A stretch of DNA of 64,000 nt from Eurosta solidaginis (lineage: Eukaryota; Arthropoda; Insecta; Diptera; Tephritidae). The stretch's first letter is position 1. The number at the start of each line of letters is the position of its first letter. This document shows positions 35,731 through 48,200 of this stretch, in pieces. The notes beneath the pieces were generated by a model. The model made no database searches. It had not been told where the DNA came from and worked only from the letters and a program-made list of their open reading frames with translations. The translations under genes were made by a program, and so were the position numbers. Location: positions 263,392,897 through 263,456,896 of the forward strand of contig NC_090319.1 in the NCBI RefSeq assembly GCF_040869045.1. Reading direction: 5' to 3'.

Positions 35731-37384
35731 ATGAGGAAAAGGACGCGAGAATTTGAGTGTATGAACGATCCAGATATGTTCTGTTTCATGTGTGGTCAAT
35801 ATACTATCATAAGGAGACGACGAGTGTTCTCAGATCATATCAAAACTTTATACTCCAAGTATTTTGGCATTGAGCCTAAAAATGCTGAAAAACCATGGAC
35901 ACCGAACACTTTGTGTACATCGTGTCGAGTAGAATTGATTCAGTCGGAATCAGGACAACAAATAAAATTTGATACACCAATGATATGGAGATAAACTACT
36001 TGCCATTCAATATAGTGTTATATTTGTCAAACAAAAATACTTGGCGTTGGAAGATCAAGAAGAGTAACCTATGCCAGCGTACCTACAGTGACATTACCAG
36101 TACTACATTCAACGGCAGTTGCGGATCCAGTTCCATTGTCAACAGTAATATCTAAGTGCGGGGAATCAAGTTGTACTGAATTTCGCATGGGAAACGAGAG
36201 AAACGTTCTGACACAAGCACAACTTAATGATTGGTTAAGAGATTTGGGACTATCCAAGGAAAAGGCCGAGATCCACACTTCTCGTATGCAACAATTTAAA
36301 TTTGTGTCATCCGATGTTAAGGTGATATATTCTAGAACTCGTCACGAACCATTTTCCAAACACTATACCAAGAAAGACAGTATATGCTACTGCAACGACA
36401 TTCCTGGTTTATTCAAAGAGTTTGGTTAAACATATGATTCAAAAGAGTGGCGATTGTTCATAGACAGCAATAAACTGAGTTTGAAGGCTGTATTATTGCA
36501 TATTGGTAACAAAAAGACTTCTATCCCGATCGCACATGAAGTAAATACAAAGGAAACTTACGAGGAAATGCAAAAACTACTCAAATTTATCAAATATGAA
36601 GAGCATGATTGTAAAATATGTTCTGATCTCAAAGTCGTTGCAATGCTATGCGGTCTACAAAGTGGCTATACCAAGCACTGCTGCTTCCTCTGCAAGTGGG
36701 ATAGCCGAGCTCGTAAGGACCACTACGTCAGAAAGGATTGGCCGGAAAGAGTCGAGTTTACCATTGGTGTGGATAACATCAAATACACCCCTCTTGTCAA
36801 GAAAGAGAAAATCATACTTCCACCCTTACACATCAAGCTCGGTCTCATTAAAAACTTTCTTAAGGCTTTGGACAAAGAAGACGAAGCATTCGACTATTTG
36901 AAAACAATTTTTCCAGATATTTCTCAAGCCAAGATAAAGGAAGGTATTTTTGTTGAACCACAAATAAAAAAGTTGATCAACAATAATCAATTCAAAGGAC
37001 TACTCTCATCAGTTGAGGCAGCAGCGTGGGAATCCTTTGAAAAGGTCGTTGCTTCTTTTCTCGGTAGACACAGAAGCCTTAACTACCAGCAGATAGTGAA
37101 CGACTTAATCAATAATTATGCGAAAATGGGCAAATATTAAAGTCTTATTAAAATTAATTTCCCAAAATTCTATAACTTGTTTACTTAACTAATATTTTCT
37201 TTCCAGGCGTAAATATGTCCTTAAAAATTCACTTTCTGTACTCACATTTGAGCTTTTTTCAAATGAAATTAATTGAGAATCGATATCAAGGATTCTGGAA
37301 CGTCATAATAGAAACCGATCCTAAACTGAATAAGCGTCAAAGTAGAACACATAATTATTTCGACTACATAGTAAAATCAAATTA
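35731..37384 (+). pseudogene. Transposase gene of the long-TIR transposon, three stops and a deletion
   Basis: A single frame from 35731 carries in-frame stops at 35992-35994, 36013-36015 and 36427-36429 and then runs to 37140. It begins with paired cysteines (FCFMCG, later LCTSC) like an N-terminal zinc finger. It continues with SKEWRLFIDSNK, SGYTKHCCFLCKWDSRA and ILPPLHIKLGLIKNFLKAL. An acceptor-like TTTCCAG before 37206 introduces a last exon (NMSLKIHFLYSHL ... NRYQGFWN); a conserved block between the last two motifs is deleted. This protein family is common in arthropod genomes as a transposon gene. IDS and the CFLC motif resemble the D and CxxC of CMC-type transposases. It cannot be functional. 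Confidence 0.7.
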
Positions 37385-37544
37385 AGATAAAGATAGTTAG
37401 AATATAGTATAAACATAAATAAATTTAAAAAAAGTTAAAAATATGGGTAATTCCATTCATAAATTGAACTTTTAACTAAATAGAGACAGAGCATAGCTAG
37501 ATATTTTACTCTTCTTTATACCACACATACGTTTTGAGGTATGC

Positions 37545-38060
37545 GTTGAAATTGCGCAACCTGGGTATTTTTATTTGATCGCTTATAACTTACGTAGTTT
37601 TGCATCGATTTTCTTCGACGATAGCTTATCTTTTTTCTAATTAAACAGAGCTTTATGTAAAGAAAAAGTATCTGGAAAAAAGTTGTGGTTTTGGAATGCT
37701 GCCCTCGCAAAAAGTAATTTTTTTTATATTTTTTCATAAAAAAAAAAAACAAAAATTTGAAATTATAACCTAATATCTCGAAAAATATCTGGTTGAGCAA
37801 AAAATAATGTATGATGCATTTATAGCAAATTTTATCGTCTTTCCGATTCTGTAAACTCTTTTGCAATTGCTTGACCCTTTCGTGAGATATGCGTAATTAA
37901 ACGGAGCCATCTTTTTGGTTTTTTCGAATAACGGTAAATTGCAAATATCTCAAAAACAGTACCATAGAGTCAAAAATGAACTCGATTTTCGAAATCAGGG
38001 GTAGCTTTACATACGAATTTCATAACGGGGTCTCTGGTAAATTTTGGCCGTCGACCAGTG
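37545..38060 (-). repeat. Right terminal inverted repeat of the long-TIR transposon
   Basis: Inverted partner of 34717-35240, ending CCAGTG at 38060 next to the TTA duplication. The poly(T)/poly(A) tracts differ in length between the arms. Confidence 0.88.
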
Positions 38061-38260
38061 TTATTGATGTGAATGTTTGTAGTTTACAGTCTCTCGCGCA
38101 CACATAGGCGTATAAGTAAATGCATCTGTGTGTGACATCTCTCGGCTGCCTTATATATGTGTATACATGATTTGATTATTGACGTAAATCTCGCTTGGCA
38201 TGGCCTTAGCATCGCCTTAGTGATGGTATAGCTTAGTGATGCTAATATCCGTGACAATAT

Positions 38261-38640
38261 ATATACATTCGACTATGCGTTGCTTTGGCGCCTACTTTCC
38301 TTCAACAGCTGATTTTGGACCCAAACGTCAAAATTAGTTGCTATGTTCCCAATAAGCAGCCATGTCACAGTTTCAGAGAACAACATTTTATCGGCATATT
38401 TACTAGCGGGTCAGTCAAAACTGCCATTATTAATATTGTGACGAATACTAGCAAGTTCGGTTCATCGCTTTGCCGCTAGTAAATAAATCCTGCACTACAA
38501 CAACAATAACGCAACCAGGCGAAACAACAAAATTCTGCAGAAGAACAATGAAAGCAAATGAAATAACAACTAATCACACAGCAAAGATGTACATCATACC
38601 GGGTTCAGACACAGCAACTACGAGCGCAGTCAAATTAAGA
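38261..38640. other. Short non-coding gap
   Basis: No gene recognised. It lies between the solo LTR and the Transib target site CGATG (38641-38645). Confidence 0.4.
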
Positions 38641-38645
38641 CGATG

Positions 38646-38684
38646 CACAGTGGCGCCTTTTGAGTTTTTTCTTTGCAAAAATCA
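38646..38684 (+). repeat. Transib left terminal repeat (heptamer-spacer-nonamer)
   Basis: CACAGTG at positions 1-7, continuing GGCGCC, then a 22-bp spacer and GCAAAAATC at 38675-38683. These are the binding and cleavage sites for the transposase. The spacer sequence between position 13 and 29 differs completely from that of the other end, so selection or exchange kept only the two boxes. Confidence 0.8.
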
Positions 38685-39629
38685 TAACTTTTAAACCAAT
38701 GAAGATATTTTAAAAATTTAAAATGCAAATGAAAGCTAGTTATTTGAAGTTTTATTGTGTGAAAGCTCAGAATGTCACAGATACAGGGTGCTTCAAAAAA
38801 ATTCGTCAAATTCGAAAATTTTTAGAAAAATGCAAAAACAAAATGTTTTTAGTAAAAAATAAAAAAAATAAAATGAGATTTGTCTTATAATGACGCATTT
38901 AAGCAATAAATAAGATAAACTAATGATTATGATAAGATAGCGTGGCGCTGCCTACTTATGATAAAAAGTTGTATCTAAGTAGTCACGTAATCAATAACTA
39001 CCAAAATCGATAGATGTATTGTTTCTTTTAAATGGCAATACTCTTATAAAACTCAAATGTCCATTTTTGGTGCCACAATAACAAGGTGCTTCAAAATTCA
39101 TCGTAAAATTTAAATATTTTTTTTTTAATTTACAAGCCAAATATGTATTTTATTAATAACTAAAAGTTATTGAAAGTGGTTCAAGGAAATTTTATTTGAG
39201 CTAAAGATTAAACAGCCAACGAATTTTGGAAAAAGGGAGTGGCACTGCCCATTTATGCTAAAAAGTTTGATCTTAGTAACCGCTTTGCCAATTTGTACCA
39301 AACTCGATAGACGTATTGATTTCTATAAAAAATTAATACTCGTTTGAAGGCGAAATGCCTAAGCTTTAAAATAAATTTGATAAACTTTAGAGAAATGCAA
39401 TAACGAAAAGTATATATTTATAAATTACTAAATTAATTCTTTTTTTTTTTAAATAAAAAATTAACTTGTACATAGATATCTAATTTTTCAGTAAAGTAAC
39501 AAAATTGATTAGTAAATCTCTTTTTCATTGTTGTGATAAGAAGTGGGAAACTAATTTTATCTTAACATAGTCATCGTCACTGGAACCATTTCTGAGCTAT
39601 ATGCATCTGTAAGATCTTTCTGTGTTCTT

Positions 39630-41240
39630 ACATACCTCATAGATTATATGACTGGATCAGAAGAGATAGCTAACATGTTGAAAAGGTCTTCGTTTTGTCT
39701 AACTCGTGATACTTTGCAGGTGTTCATACATCTTTATCTTTTGTAGTCCTTGTTCTTAGATTCTTGAGCTTCTTCAGACAATTCTCCTATTGGTAAGCAC
39801 TGGTACTCTATTAAATCTTTTCCATGTGCTAAAATTTTATGTACCGTTGGTGTAAGTTTCTTCTCAGGTTACTTTTGATGCAGCAACTCTGGAGTTTTAG
39901 ATGCATATTCTCCAAATTTGGGCCCATTAACTGGTTCATGGCAGTTTAAAATATTTAAAATTACTCCCAATCTTTTCACAATATCTCTATTAACTCCTGT
40001 TATGCGAGCAGTCACTCTATCGTTTTCAAAAAATCTTCTTGAGGAGTTACCATCATTTGTTTTTCCGTATCCATATTTTGGACAGTCAACTCTAAGGCCA
40101 ATCTCTTTATAGAATGCATCCTGATTTATTTTTTTCTCCTGTTTTGTTTCTCCTTACATGTTGTATTGTCGTCGAAAACTTCTCCTTGTTGTGGTAGTGT
40201 ATAAGCCTGCTTCAAAACAAATTCCATACATCTTATCCTAGCATGCAAAGGAGATATTCCATACTAATAATTTAGTTCCTCAGTTATTGAATCATCAAGA
40301 TTTTCAAGACTCCTTCTCGTATTTAAATAATATCGGGCGGCACAATATAATTGATGACGGATGTGGATTTTTCCAATATTCTGAAACTTCATCTTTGAGT
40401 CGTAATGGAACAATAGAAGGCATAAACATATTACTATCTGTAACTGTTTCATCGTCTACATTTATTCTTTGTTTATATGCACTTTGGTCCTGATGATCTA
40501 TCACAGCCCCACTTAGTTATCAATGCTAGCTCCTTTGGCAGTGATTTCAACTTTTCTTCAGTAAAACTTTGAAGGAGTCGTGTAGACGTATGACCCATTA
40601 GGTTTTGTTGCTCAATTTCAGCTGATAATTCGGTTATTTTGGGACTTAGAGGAACTGCTTCTTTCTTGGCTTGAGTAATTTTTTTGTATTCAGGTAAAAT
40701 ATCGGCATTACGTTGCAATAATGACTTCCGCAATGTAATAAATTTTTTCTTCGTTAAACCGATATCTATAAACAGCGCCAAAGCTTCTTCGGGAGTGTAT
40801 TTCCTAGGTAGCGCATTTGGTGGTGTGGGAAAGCTGTTTTTGATCCTCGTCAGTTGCACTGGACTTGCTACCGCAACTGCTTCTGTTATATGAGACTTCA
40901 CGTTTTCTTCGTCTTTTTTATATTTAATAGCCAGTCCTTCTGAAAGATGAGTCGTGGCCATAGCTTTTGTGGTATCAGACAGCTTCTTTTTCCTTGTGTA
41001 GGTAGAACATTCTTCTATGGGTTTTGCTGGCCTCCCTCTAGTTGGATTGGTTGACGTGCTATGCGTAACTTCGTCCAAAAAAGTTTTGCCAGCTAGCCAC
41101 TTTTCATGCTTACTTAGAAATTTTGAATTGTTACGATAAACGTCCTTCCATTTTCTTTTTATCATAATGTATTGTAAACCAATTTTTTCTTCCAGGCCTT
41201 CATTTTCTTTAATGCTTGTTTCACTCGCTAATTCTCTCAT
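39630..41240 (-). pseudogene. Transib (RAG1-like) transposase, multiple frameshifts and stops
   Basis: Frame 40473-41240 (255 residues) holds a basic N-terminal part (ITKWGCDRSSG at its end), where D is the expected first catalytic residue. A one-base shift leads into the SAYKQRINVDD region and then FMPSIVPLRL, NPHPSSIILCRP. Downstream, across several stops, come LHARIRCMEFVLKQAYTLP, KTNDGNSSRRFF, TPTVHKILAHGKDLIE and LPIGELSEEAQESKNKDYKR. The last block corresponds to the RAG1 segment bearing the third catalytic acidic residue, and glutamates are kept there. The second catalytic aspartate could not be placed. The gene is inactive. Confidence 0.8.
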
Positions 41241-41655
41241 ATAGCCTCAACGAAGTACCTCACAAATAACTACTGTTAATTTGACGGAGCACATATTTTA
41301 ACATTTTTTTTTTCATCAAAGTTTTAAAAAGGGCCTAAAAATAGGCATTTCGAAAAACAGGTATATCCGCCAACTTTTAACAAAAAAAAAAAAAAACATT
41401 TTCTTGTTTTCAATCCTAAATTAAATTGTCTTTAATTGCTATACAAGAACACGACAACCGGCCGCCTTATTTACCCACAAAACCATTTTAAATACAACGA
41501 AAAAAAGAAAAATTTCAAATTTTTCCCAATGTTGAAAATTGTTCAACTTTGAGCGGCTCTACCTGGTAAACTATAATTTTCTGTGAAAAAGTAGTTGTAT
41601 ATTCTTGATCCCTGGAAACATGTATTAGATTTAGCGAACGCTTTCATGATTTTTT

Positions 41656-41694
41656 TGATTTTTGCCATGCTTTAACGGCAGAGGCGCCACTGTG
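41656..41694 (-). repeat. Transib right terminal repeat (heptamer-spacer-nonamer)
   Basis: Read inward from 41694: CACAGTGGCGCC, divergent spacer, GCAAAAATC at positions 30-38, then A-rich sequence. It has the same geometry as the left end. Confidence 0.8.
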
Positions 41695-41699
41695 CGACG

Positions 41700-42270
41700 T
41701 TAGATAAACTACACACACATATATACATAGCCATAGCGACAACGAGACACAGAAGAGCGAAATGTTAATGAGCAAATATTCGGGAAGGCGGTGCGCGATA
41801 AGTTGAGACCCTGCGGGAAAATAATGACGAAGCAACTGAGTGGTATATAAGCGGCGCAATTTAAGGAATCAGTTTATCAGTTTGATTTTAACACGTTTTA
41901 AGTTAATTACGCTAATACTTCAAAATGTGAATTTGAGTTTACTTAGTTTATAGTTAATTGTTGTGAACCTATAAAAGAAGGCAGAGAATCATCGAAAATT
42001 GCTAAAATTGGTAAAAATATGTATATTTTTTTTAACAATACCTTTAATGTATGACACTTTTACATATATACATATAAACAGTTCACGAAGTCTCATATTG
42101 GCCGTATGTGCTTTGCTTTAATCAAATTTTATATCGGAAACCATGGAAACAATTTAAACTTAAAAGTTGTACATCAATACGACACTCTTGTGAATTGTCC
42201 AATAGAGTTTAATAATAAAAATTGTTTTTAAAGAAAAATACTATCCCTGTTCACTTTTTCATATCACATT
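41700..42270. other. Region 3' of the P450 gene
   Basis: No second gene seen. On the minus strand, about 60 bases past the P450 stop, an ATTAAA word (42206-42211) could serve as the poly(A) signal. The rest is AT-rich. Confidence 0.4.
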
Positions 42271-42271
42271 C

Positions 42272-45200
42272 CTACTCTTTTCTCTCCTCGAACTTAAAAT
42301 TCAGCGGTATTGCAGGAACAAATACAAGTTTCGGTTTGAAAGCATTCTCTGTTGAATAATTGAATTCAATGTCGAAATTTCGCACCAAACGTGCCAAGGT
42401 AACCTCCAATTCCAAATCAACTATACGTTTACCCACACAAATACGAGGACCAAAACCAAAAGGTAGGAATACAAAAGGATTGTCCAATTGGAATTTTTTG
42501 TTTTCAGCATCCTTGCGTAACCAACGTTCGGGTATAAATTTGTTCGGTTCCACGATGAAATTCTCATTGCGCAACAACAAATTCGAGCTTATCGAGATAT
42601 CAGTACCAGCAGGAATACGATATCCACTCAATACCACATCAGTGGGTAAACGGCGCATTGTACCTGCAATAATGGGATAATAACGCATACCCTCCTTGAT
42701 ACAAGCGCGCAAGTAAGGTAAATTATTCATATTCTCTGTGTTCAGTTTAGAATCCTTTGTGGGCATAATGCGTTTAAGTTCCTCGAGAAGTATAGCTTGT
42801 TTATCCGGATTTTTGGCTATAGCGAAGAGTATGCCTGTTAACGTGGAACTAGTCTGTAAATGAGAACAATTTTATATTTTGTATTGATTTTGAATAAATG
42901 ATAATTTACTGTATCCACACCAGCCATCATCATATCCAATGCCATAACGACAGCAATCTTGCGATCAATACGTAGTAATTTTTCCAATACACTCTTCTCT
43001 TTACCCACAGCTGTTGTGAATTTACCATCATTATCCATATCAATTTTCTTTATAGCCTCATCAATATATTGATTACACATATCTGTGAGCGTGTCGAGTG
43101 AGTCCATAAGTTTGTAGAATGTTGGTGTTTTAATGATCTTCCAAATTGATGGCTTCACCTCCAATTCTTCAGAATAATCGAAAAAGTTGCGTATTGATTG
43201 TAAAAGCTTTTTACATTCGGGTGTATTACGATTTTTGTGTATCAAACCCAAACGAGTGTTGAGCGCAATTCCAACAACACCTTCCAAACTTAAACGATTG
43301 AGATCATCGTGAAAGTCGTCGGGCATTTCTAATGTTTTAGGATCGCGTATATCTCGTATTCTGGTTAAAGGAGAAATTATAGAGTATTAATATTAGTTGG
43401 GTGAAGTCGATAAAAAAAGTTAATTAATTAAATTCGATTCTAGAATTGTTCTCTCAGAGAGTGTAACCAGCAAAACAGAGCGTATTTTCCTCTTAACTTG
43501 TGAGAAGAAAAGGAATGGAAATAACTGGAAAGGAAAGGAATAAATATTTTAAGTCGAAACCGGAATCAAACCGGAAGGCGTGCTATCAATTTGCTTAAGA
43601 AGTGTTAAAGATTGGTTATCAATTAGTTGTCGGTTTGTTATAGGTGTGTTGTCGAAGAGCTATAGACGACTAATGAATTTGTTATTGAAGTGTTATAAAT
43701 TTTCTATCTATAACAAAGGTTATCAATGAGTTACTGCCTTTTTATCGACGAGTTATCGGTTATCGAAAAGTCAACGATTTACAATCGATAAATTTTTGAT
43801 ACGTTGCCAAGAAGCTTTGACTTATCTATTTTCCATCAAAAACTTATCGAGATGTTATAAAAAAGTTGTCGATTTATTGTCGGAAAGTAATAAATTATTT
43901 GTCGGAATTTATCGATAAGTTATCAAGATGTTATCGGTTTTTCATCGATAATATATCGATATGTTATAGGAGTGTAACCTATTTGTTACAGGCATGCTGT
44001 CTATTTTTATCGAAAACTTATCGATTTGTTATGAAAATGTTATCGAAACGTTGTTGATTCATAGTCGAAAATTATAAATTATTTGTCGAAATTTATCGAT
44101 AAGTTATAACAACGTTATCGCGTTGTCATCGGCATGTTGTCTATTTTTATCGAAAACTTTTCGATTTCTTTTGAAAATGTTGTCGATTTATTATCGAAAA
44201 GTTATAAATTGTTTGTTGGAATTTATCGATAAATTATCAAAACGTCGGTTTATCATCGTTAAAATATGGATTTGTTATTGGAGTGTAACCAATTTGTTAT
44301 GGGTACGTTGTCTATTTTGAATCAAAAACTTATCGATTTGTTATGAAGATGTTATCGCAAAGTCGTCCATTTATTGCCTACAAGTTATAAATTATTTGTC
44401 AGAATTTATCGATAGGTTATCAAAACGTTATCGGTTTGTCATCGATGAAATATCGATGTGTTATCGGAGTGTAACCATATTGCTATAGGCATTGTCTATT
44501 TTTTATCGAAAACTTATCGATTTTTTATGTAAAATTTATCGATTCTATATTGAAAAGTTCTCCAAATTATTATAGGAATGTTGTATATTTTTTATCGAAA
44601 ACTTATCGATTTGTTATGAAAATGTTATCGAAAATTTGTCGATTTATTGTCGAAAAGTTACAAATTACTTGTCAGTATGTATCGATAAGTTATCAAAAAG
44701 TTATCGGTTTGTCATCCATAAATTATCGATTTGTTATCGGAGTGTAACCATATTGCTATATGCATTGTCTATTTTTTATCGAAAACTTATCGTTTTGTTA
44801 TGAAAAATTTATCGATTCTATATTGAAAAGTTATCGGTTTTTATCGTTTTGCTATATTATTAAGCCCACCTCTCTAAAAACTCTTCATTGATTTCCAAGA
44901 GCGTATTTAAATAGAGTCGTGCATTTTTAGGCTGCATCAAAACTGGATTCACAGCTGTGCGTATTTTTGCCCAATCCTCGCCAGCTCTAAGAAATTGAAA
45001 ACGAAGACGATAAAAGAAAATTAGTTTAAGTTTAGTTTATGTACATGCTCCCTTTACATACGTCGTAATAAGCCCATGAATTCCTCGAAAAAAATCAGAA
45101 CGATGTACGCTACGATGATAAATGAATGTCTCAAAGGCACGACGTTGAGGCCATATACCCTCGTTGCGAAATATTATAGGATAATCAGCTGGATTCATAT

Positions 45201-48200
45201 TTACTACCATTTCGGGTTTACCAAAAAGGGATGGAAAACGATACATCGATCCATATTTTTCAGTTAAAATATTCATTGCTTGAATGAAAGGCGCTTTGTA
45301 AAATATTCCTGAAAGGTATTAAAATGTTATCATATTAGTTGTGACAGCGAAAACCCGAGCAATTTGCGTTTGAAAGAGTTCGTCCTTTTTGGAGTCCAGG
45401 ACAGTTGAGGATCCAGGAGGAGCGAGGGGGCGATCGCCCCTCCGCTCTGATCTGGAACTTATGAAAATTATAAAAGTTTGTTTTAATTACATATACAATT
45501 TTAAAATTTTTAGCTTTTATGTATGTATAATCTATAAGATCGTCCTAATCGTCCCCCTGCCAAATCGTGCTGGATCCGCCCCTGGTCCAGCAGGTATGAG
45601 GAAGAGACTACGAGTTCGTTAAGGTCGTATTCAAAATATCATTAACTGCAACTTCACCTATACAGGAATTATCTTATCTTAAACATTTGTGTTACTTTGA
45701 ATCAAAACAAAAATATTTGAAATTTCTTTGTTTGTTTGCAGGTCGACAGCCTTTGAATCAGAGAGGCTATTTTAATACTGAACTGTGATTAGAATGCAGA
45801 TTACATACATTTTTTCGCTTATCAGTAGTCTAAAGCACTTGTCAAGATTTATGAAAATTTCTAAACCAAGGAAAAAAGTTAACATTATGTTATTACTAGG
45901 TTATACCCGTGGGTGCAACCCGACATTTCTATACAAATATATACAATTAATAAAACAAATTTATAACCTGCATATTTTACAGTTTTGTAAATGCGAAATG
46001 CTGAAAACCATAGGATATACGATATTTTTTGTAACATGATTTATATTTGTACTAAATATAAATATTTTTCGATGATATCGAGATTTTGTTAAAATAAACT
46101 AAGTTTTTACGGGAGCCATAGTTCTGAAAAATCCCATTTATAGGGCAGGTGCCACGCCTCCTTTTTCCAATTGAGCATTTTACTGGAAGTGTTACTACTT
46201 AACATCGTATATGTGGCTCCTTACCAATTTTCATTATTCTACCATCACAACATTCAGAGATATGCAGTACGAAATGTTCCATTTGTATGGGAGGTGTTAC
46301 GCCCACTTCTTTCACACCCCACACTTTCTTGGTGGTGTTGGGGATTGTACTCATATGACTCCTTACTGAATCTAAATGTTCTAGCATGAATATTTCCAGA
46401 TTTATGCAGTATCAAAGATTCCATTTGTATGTGAATTATTATATTATAAATTATTTTCAGCCTATGACCATCCTTTGACGGTTTCTAGTGGGTGTTTGCA
46501 GATTTGGTTATGATCGGTCGATCCGTTTAGGGCGCGACCCTATCATAGCTACATACATACATACATAATTTGAAATATATATTTATAGATACAACAAGTG
46601 ATATGATCCCAACTTTCTTTCTTGGAATTATGCATCTTGTAAACTTTCTCCCGTAAAATGTTATTTATGTTGGCTACCCTAAAGTGGCTGCAAGGGCTTG
46701 ATCAATATTTTGACCTTTTAATAGTAACAAATGAAATGTCAATTTATTTTCGGCAAATGTAACCATCGTTCGCCTTCCAAGACTCCGCGATAAAAAATGG
46801 AATTCATATATTTTTTTAAATTATATATCGTCGCCCACTAGCCAGAAGCAGGAATGTGCAATTTTTCCGATTTTGTGTTAAAGGCCTCTTTGGATTACCC
46901 TTTAGATTATCTAGGTTCTACTTAAATCTAGACCTTCCTACGTACATGGAAACCCCAATAATTGGCAATGCCATTTTCACGAATGCCCAATTCAATCACA
47001 CAAAGTTGAGCCAGAAAAATGAATGTGGCACATTGTATGACACATTCGTTGATATCGTTAAACAATTTTTACAATTTTTGAAAAAACTAAGAACAGCACA
47101 TATTCGTATGTTCAATCGTTCAGGAATACGTGCCTGGTATTCTTCAAAAAAAATATACCGATGAAGAATTTTTAATAGCTTAATATCCTAAAAAAATAGT
47201 TGTTTAATTGAAGGAAAACCGGTTTATTCGAAGCCGTTTCCTCTTCCCGAATTAAAACTAAAATACTTGGAAAAATTGTGTGAAAAACTGGTTATACCAA
47301 AATAATATAATTTTTTTTGTAAAAATCTTGAGGGCAACGTTTTTCACGAACCCAACATTTCAGAAGATTCTGATTCTGATAAGAATAAGATCTAGTTCTA
47401 TGTTTGCAATAATGTCTTATAGGGTTTTCTTTTCTGGCTAAAGTGGTACGGTTTTTGTACGCCGCCCAAGGGTTGTTGTTCTATTCTAAAAAACAGGCAG
47501 CGCCTTCGCGGGGTATTTCATTCTTTTGCGAAAATTGTTGCCTGCTCGCAACGCAAAAGCGTTACACTTTTACCCTGTATAAAATGGCGGTGTGGCAGTG
47601 CAACTCTGTGAAATTCTCAATTCGCTCTTAAGTATATACTCTGTTAATATGAGTGAATATGGTGAGTTGAAATGTTCTTTGTATGCACTATAAATGTTGA
47701 AAATTTTCTGGGGTAGGAGTAACTCTATTAAGGCTTTACCGTTTACTTAGGCAACAATTTATTTGAGAAAAGAAAACGCTATTAAATAAAAACACATTAG
47801 AGTATATGAAATTGAATTGAATGTGTAACTTTTTTCATTTACATACATACTTTCGATAAGTCCCAGCCGCGGATGTTTTCCCAAGTACTGTGATGCTCCG
47901 AATCTCAATCTGCCAACGGAATTTGCCTAGCAGGTCTTGGCTTGGACCTAACGTTATTTAAAAATCAATCTGTAGTGATTTTTTTTACGTCTTTTGAGGT
48001 TAAGGACATACATTGACTAGTCGGGCCAATTCTTATAGCTTATTCGGATTCAGCGCATCAAAATGCATAGAAAGCATGAGCAGATTAACCTGATCCGCCT
48101 ACTTTTAATTTTTTTGTATAGATGTGTTAACAAAAAATATATCAGTTTTTTAAATTAGTGTTGTGCCAGAAAAATTAATATGCTAAATATCGGAGAATAG

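Larger units (their letters stand above)
34717..38060 (+). mobile_element. Long-TIR DNA transposon, CACTG ends, 3-bp TSD TTA
   Basis: A 3344-bp transposon with TTA on both sides (34714-34716 and 38061-38063). TIRs of about 520 bp lie at 34717-35240 and 37545-38060. They begin CACTGGACCACG and CACTGGTCGACGG (inward) and both contain CGTTATGAAATTCGTATGTAAA and ACCCAGGTTGCGCAACTTCAA-like words (one or two differences). The centre encodes a broken transposase (35731-37384). CACTG ends with a 3-bp duplication suggest the CMC (CACTA/Mirage/Chapaev) group; that assignment is inference. Confidence 0.85.
33336..38256 (-). mobile_element. Solo LTR (TGTAACG family), copy 2, split by two younger transposons
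   Basis: The LTR begins TGTAACGAGTCTACTTGC at 33336 and ends TATCCGTGACA at 38256, with ATAT on both sides (33332-33335 and 38257-38260). Its own sequence is in three pieces: 33336-33367, 33967-34716 and 38064-38256. It is interrupted by a hAT MITE and by a 3.3-kb long-TIR transposon. The minus-strand TATA box is at 34212-34218. Pieces align in order with copy 1. The middle piece is longer than copy 1 and contains a second variant of the CTCAA...GAAACTCTACTA block. Confidence 0.8.
38646..41694 (-). mobile_element. Transib DNA transposon with RSS-like ends
   Basis: A 3049-bp element. Its ends are inverted repeats beginning CACAGTGGCGCC (38646 onward, and 41694 read inward). Both also carry GCAAAAATC at exactly positions 30-38 from the end. 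Flanks are CGATG (38641-38645) and CGACG (41695-41699), a 5-bp duplication with one later change, matching the CGNCG target preference of Transib. CACAGTG equals the V(D)J recombination-signal heptamer, and GCAAAAATC resembles its nonamer with a 22-bp spacer. The interior encodes a degraded RAG1-like transposase on the minus strand. A direct duplication of about 300 bp (38780-39080 versus 39085-39360) occupies the region 3' of the gene. Confidence 0.85.

Noticed and set aside
43866..44747. Several 63-65-codon ORFs in P450 intron 4
   Set aside because: They are translations of the TATCGAT repeat and lie inside an intron bounded by good splice sites.
46856..47164. 102-codon ORF as a gene in P450 intron 2
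   Set aside because: No recognisable domain, ordinary AT-rich composition and no supporting start or neighbour; left as unassigned.
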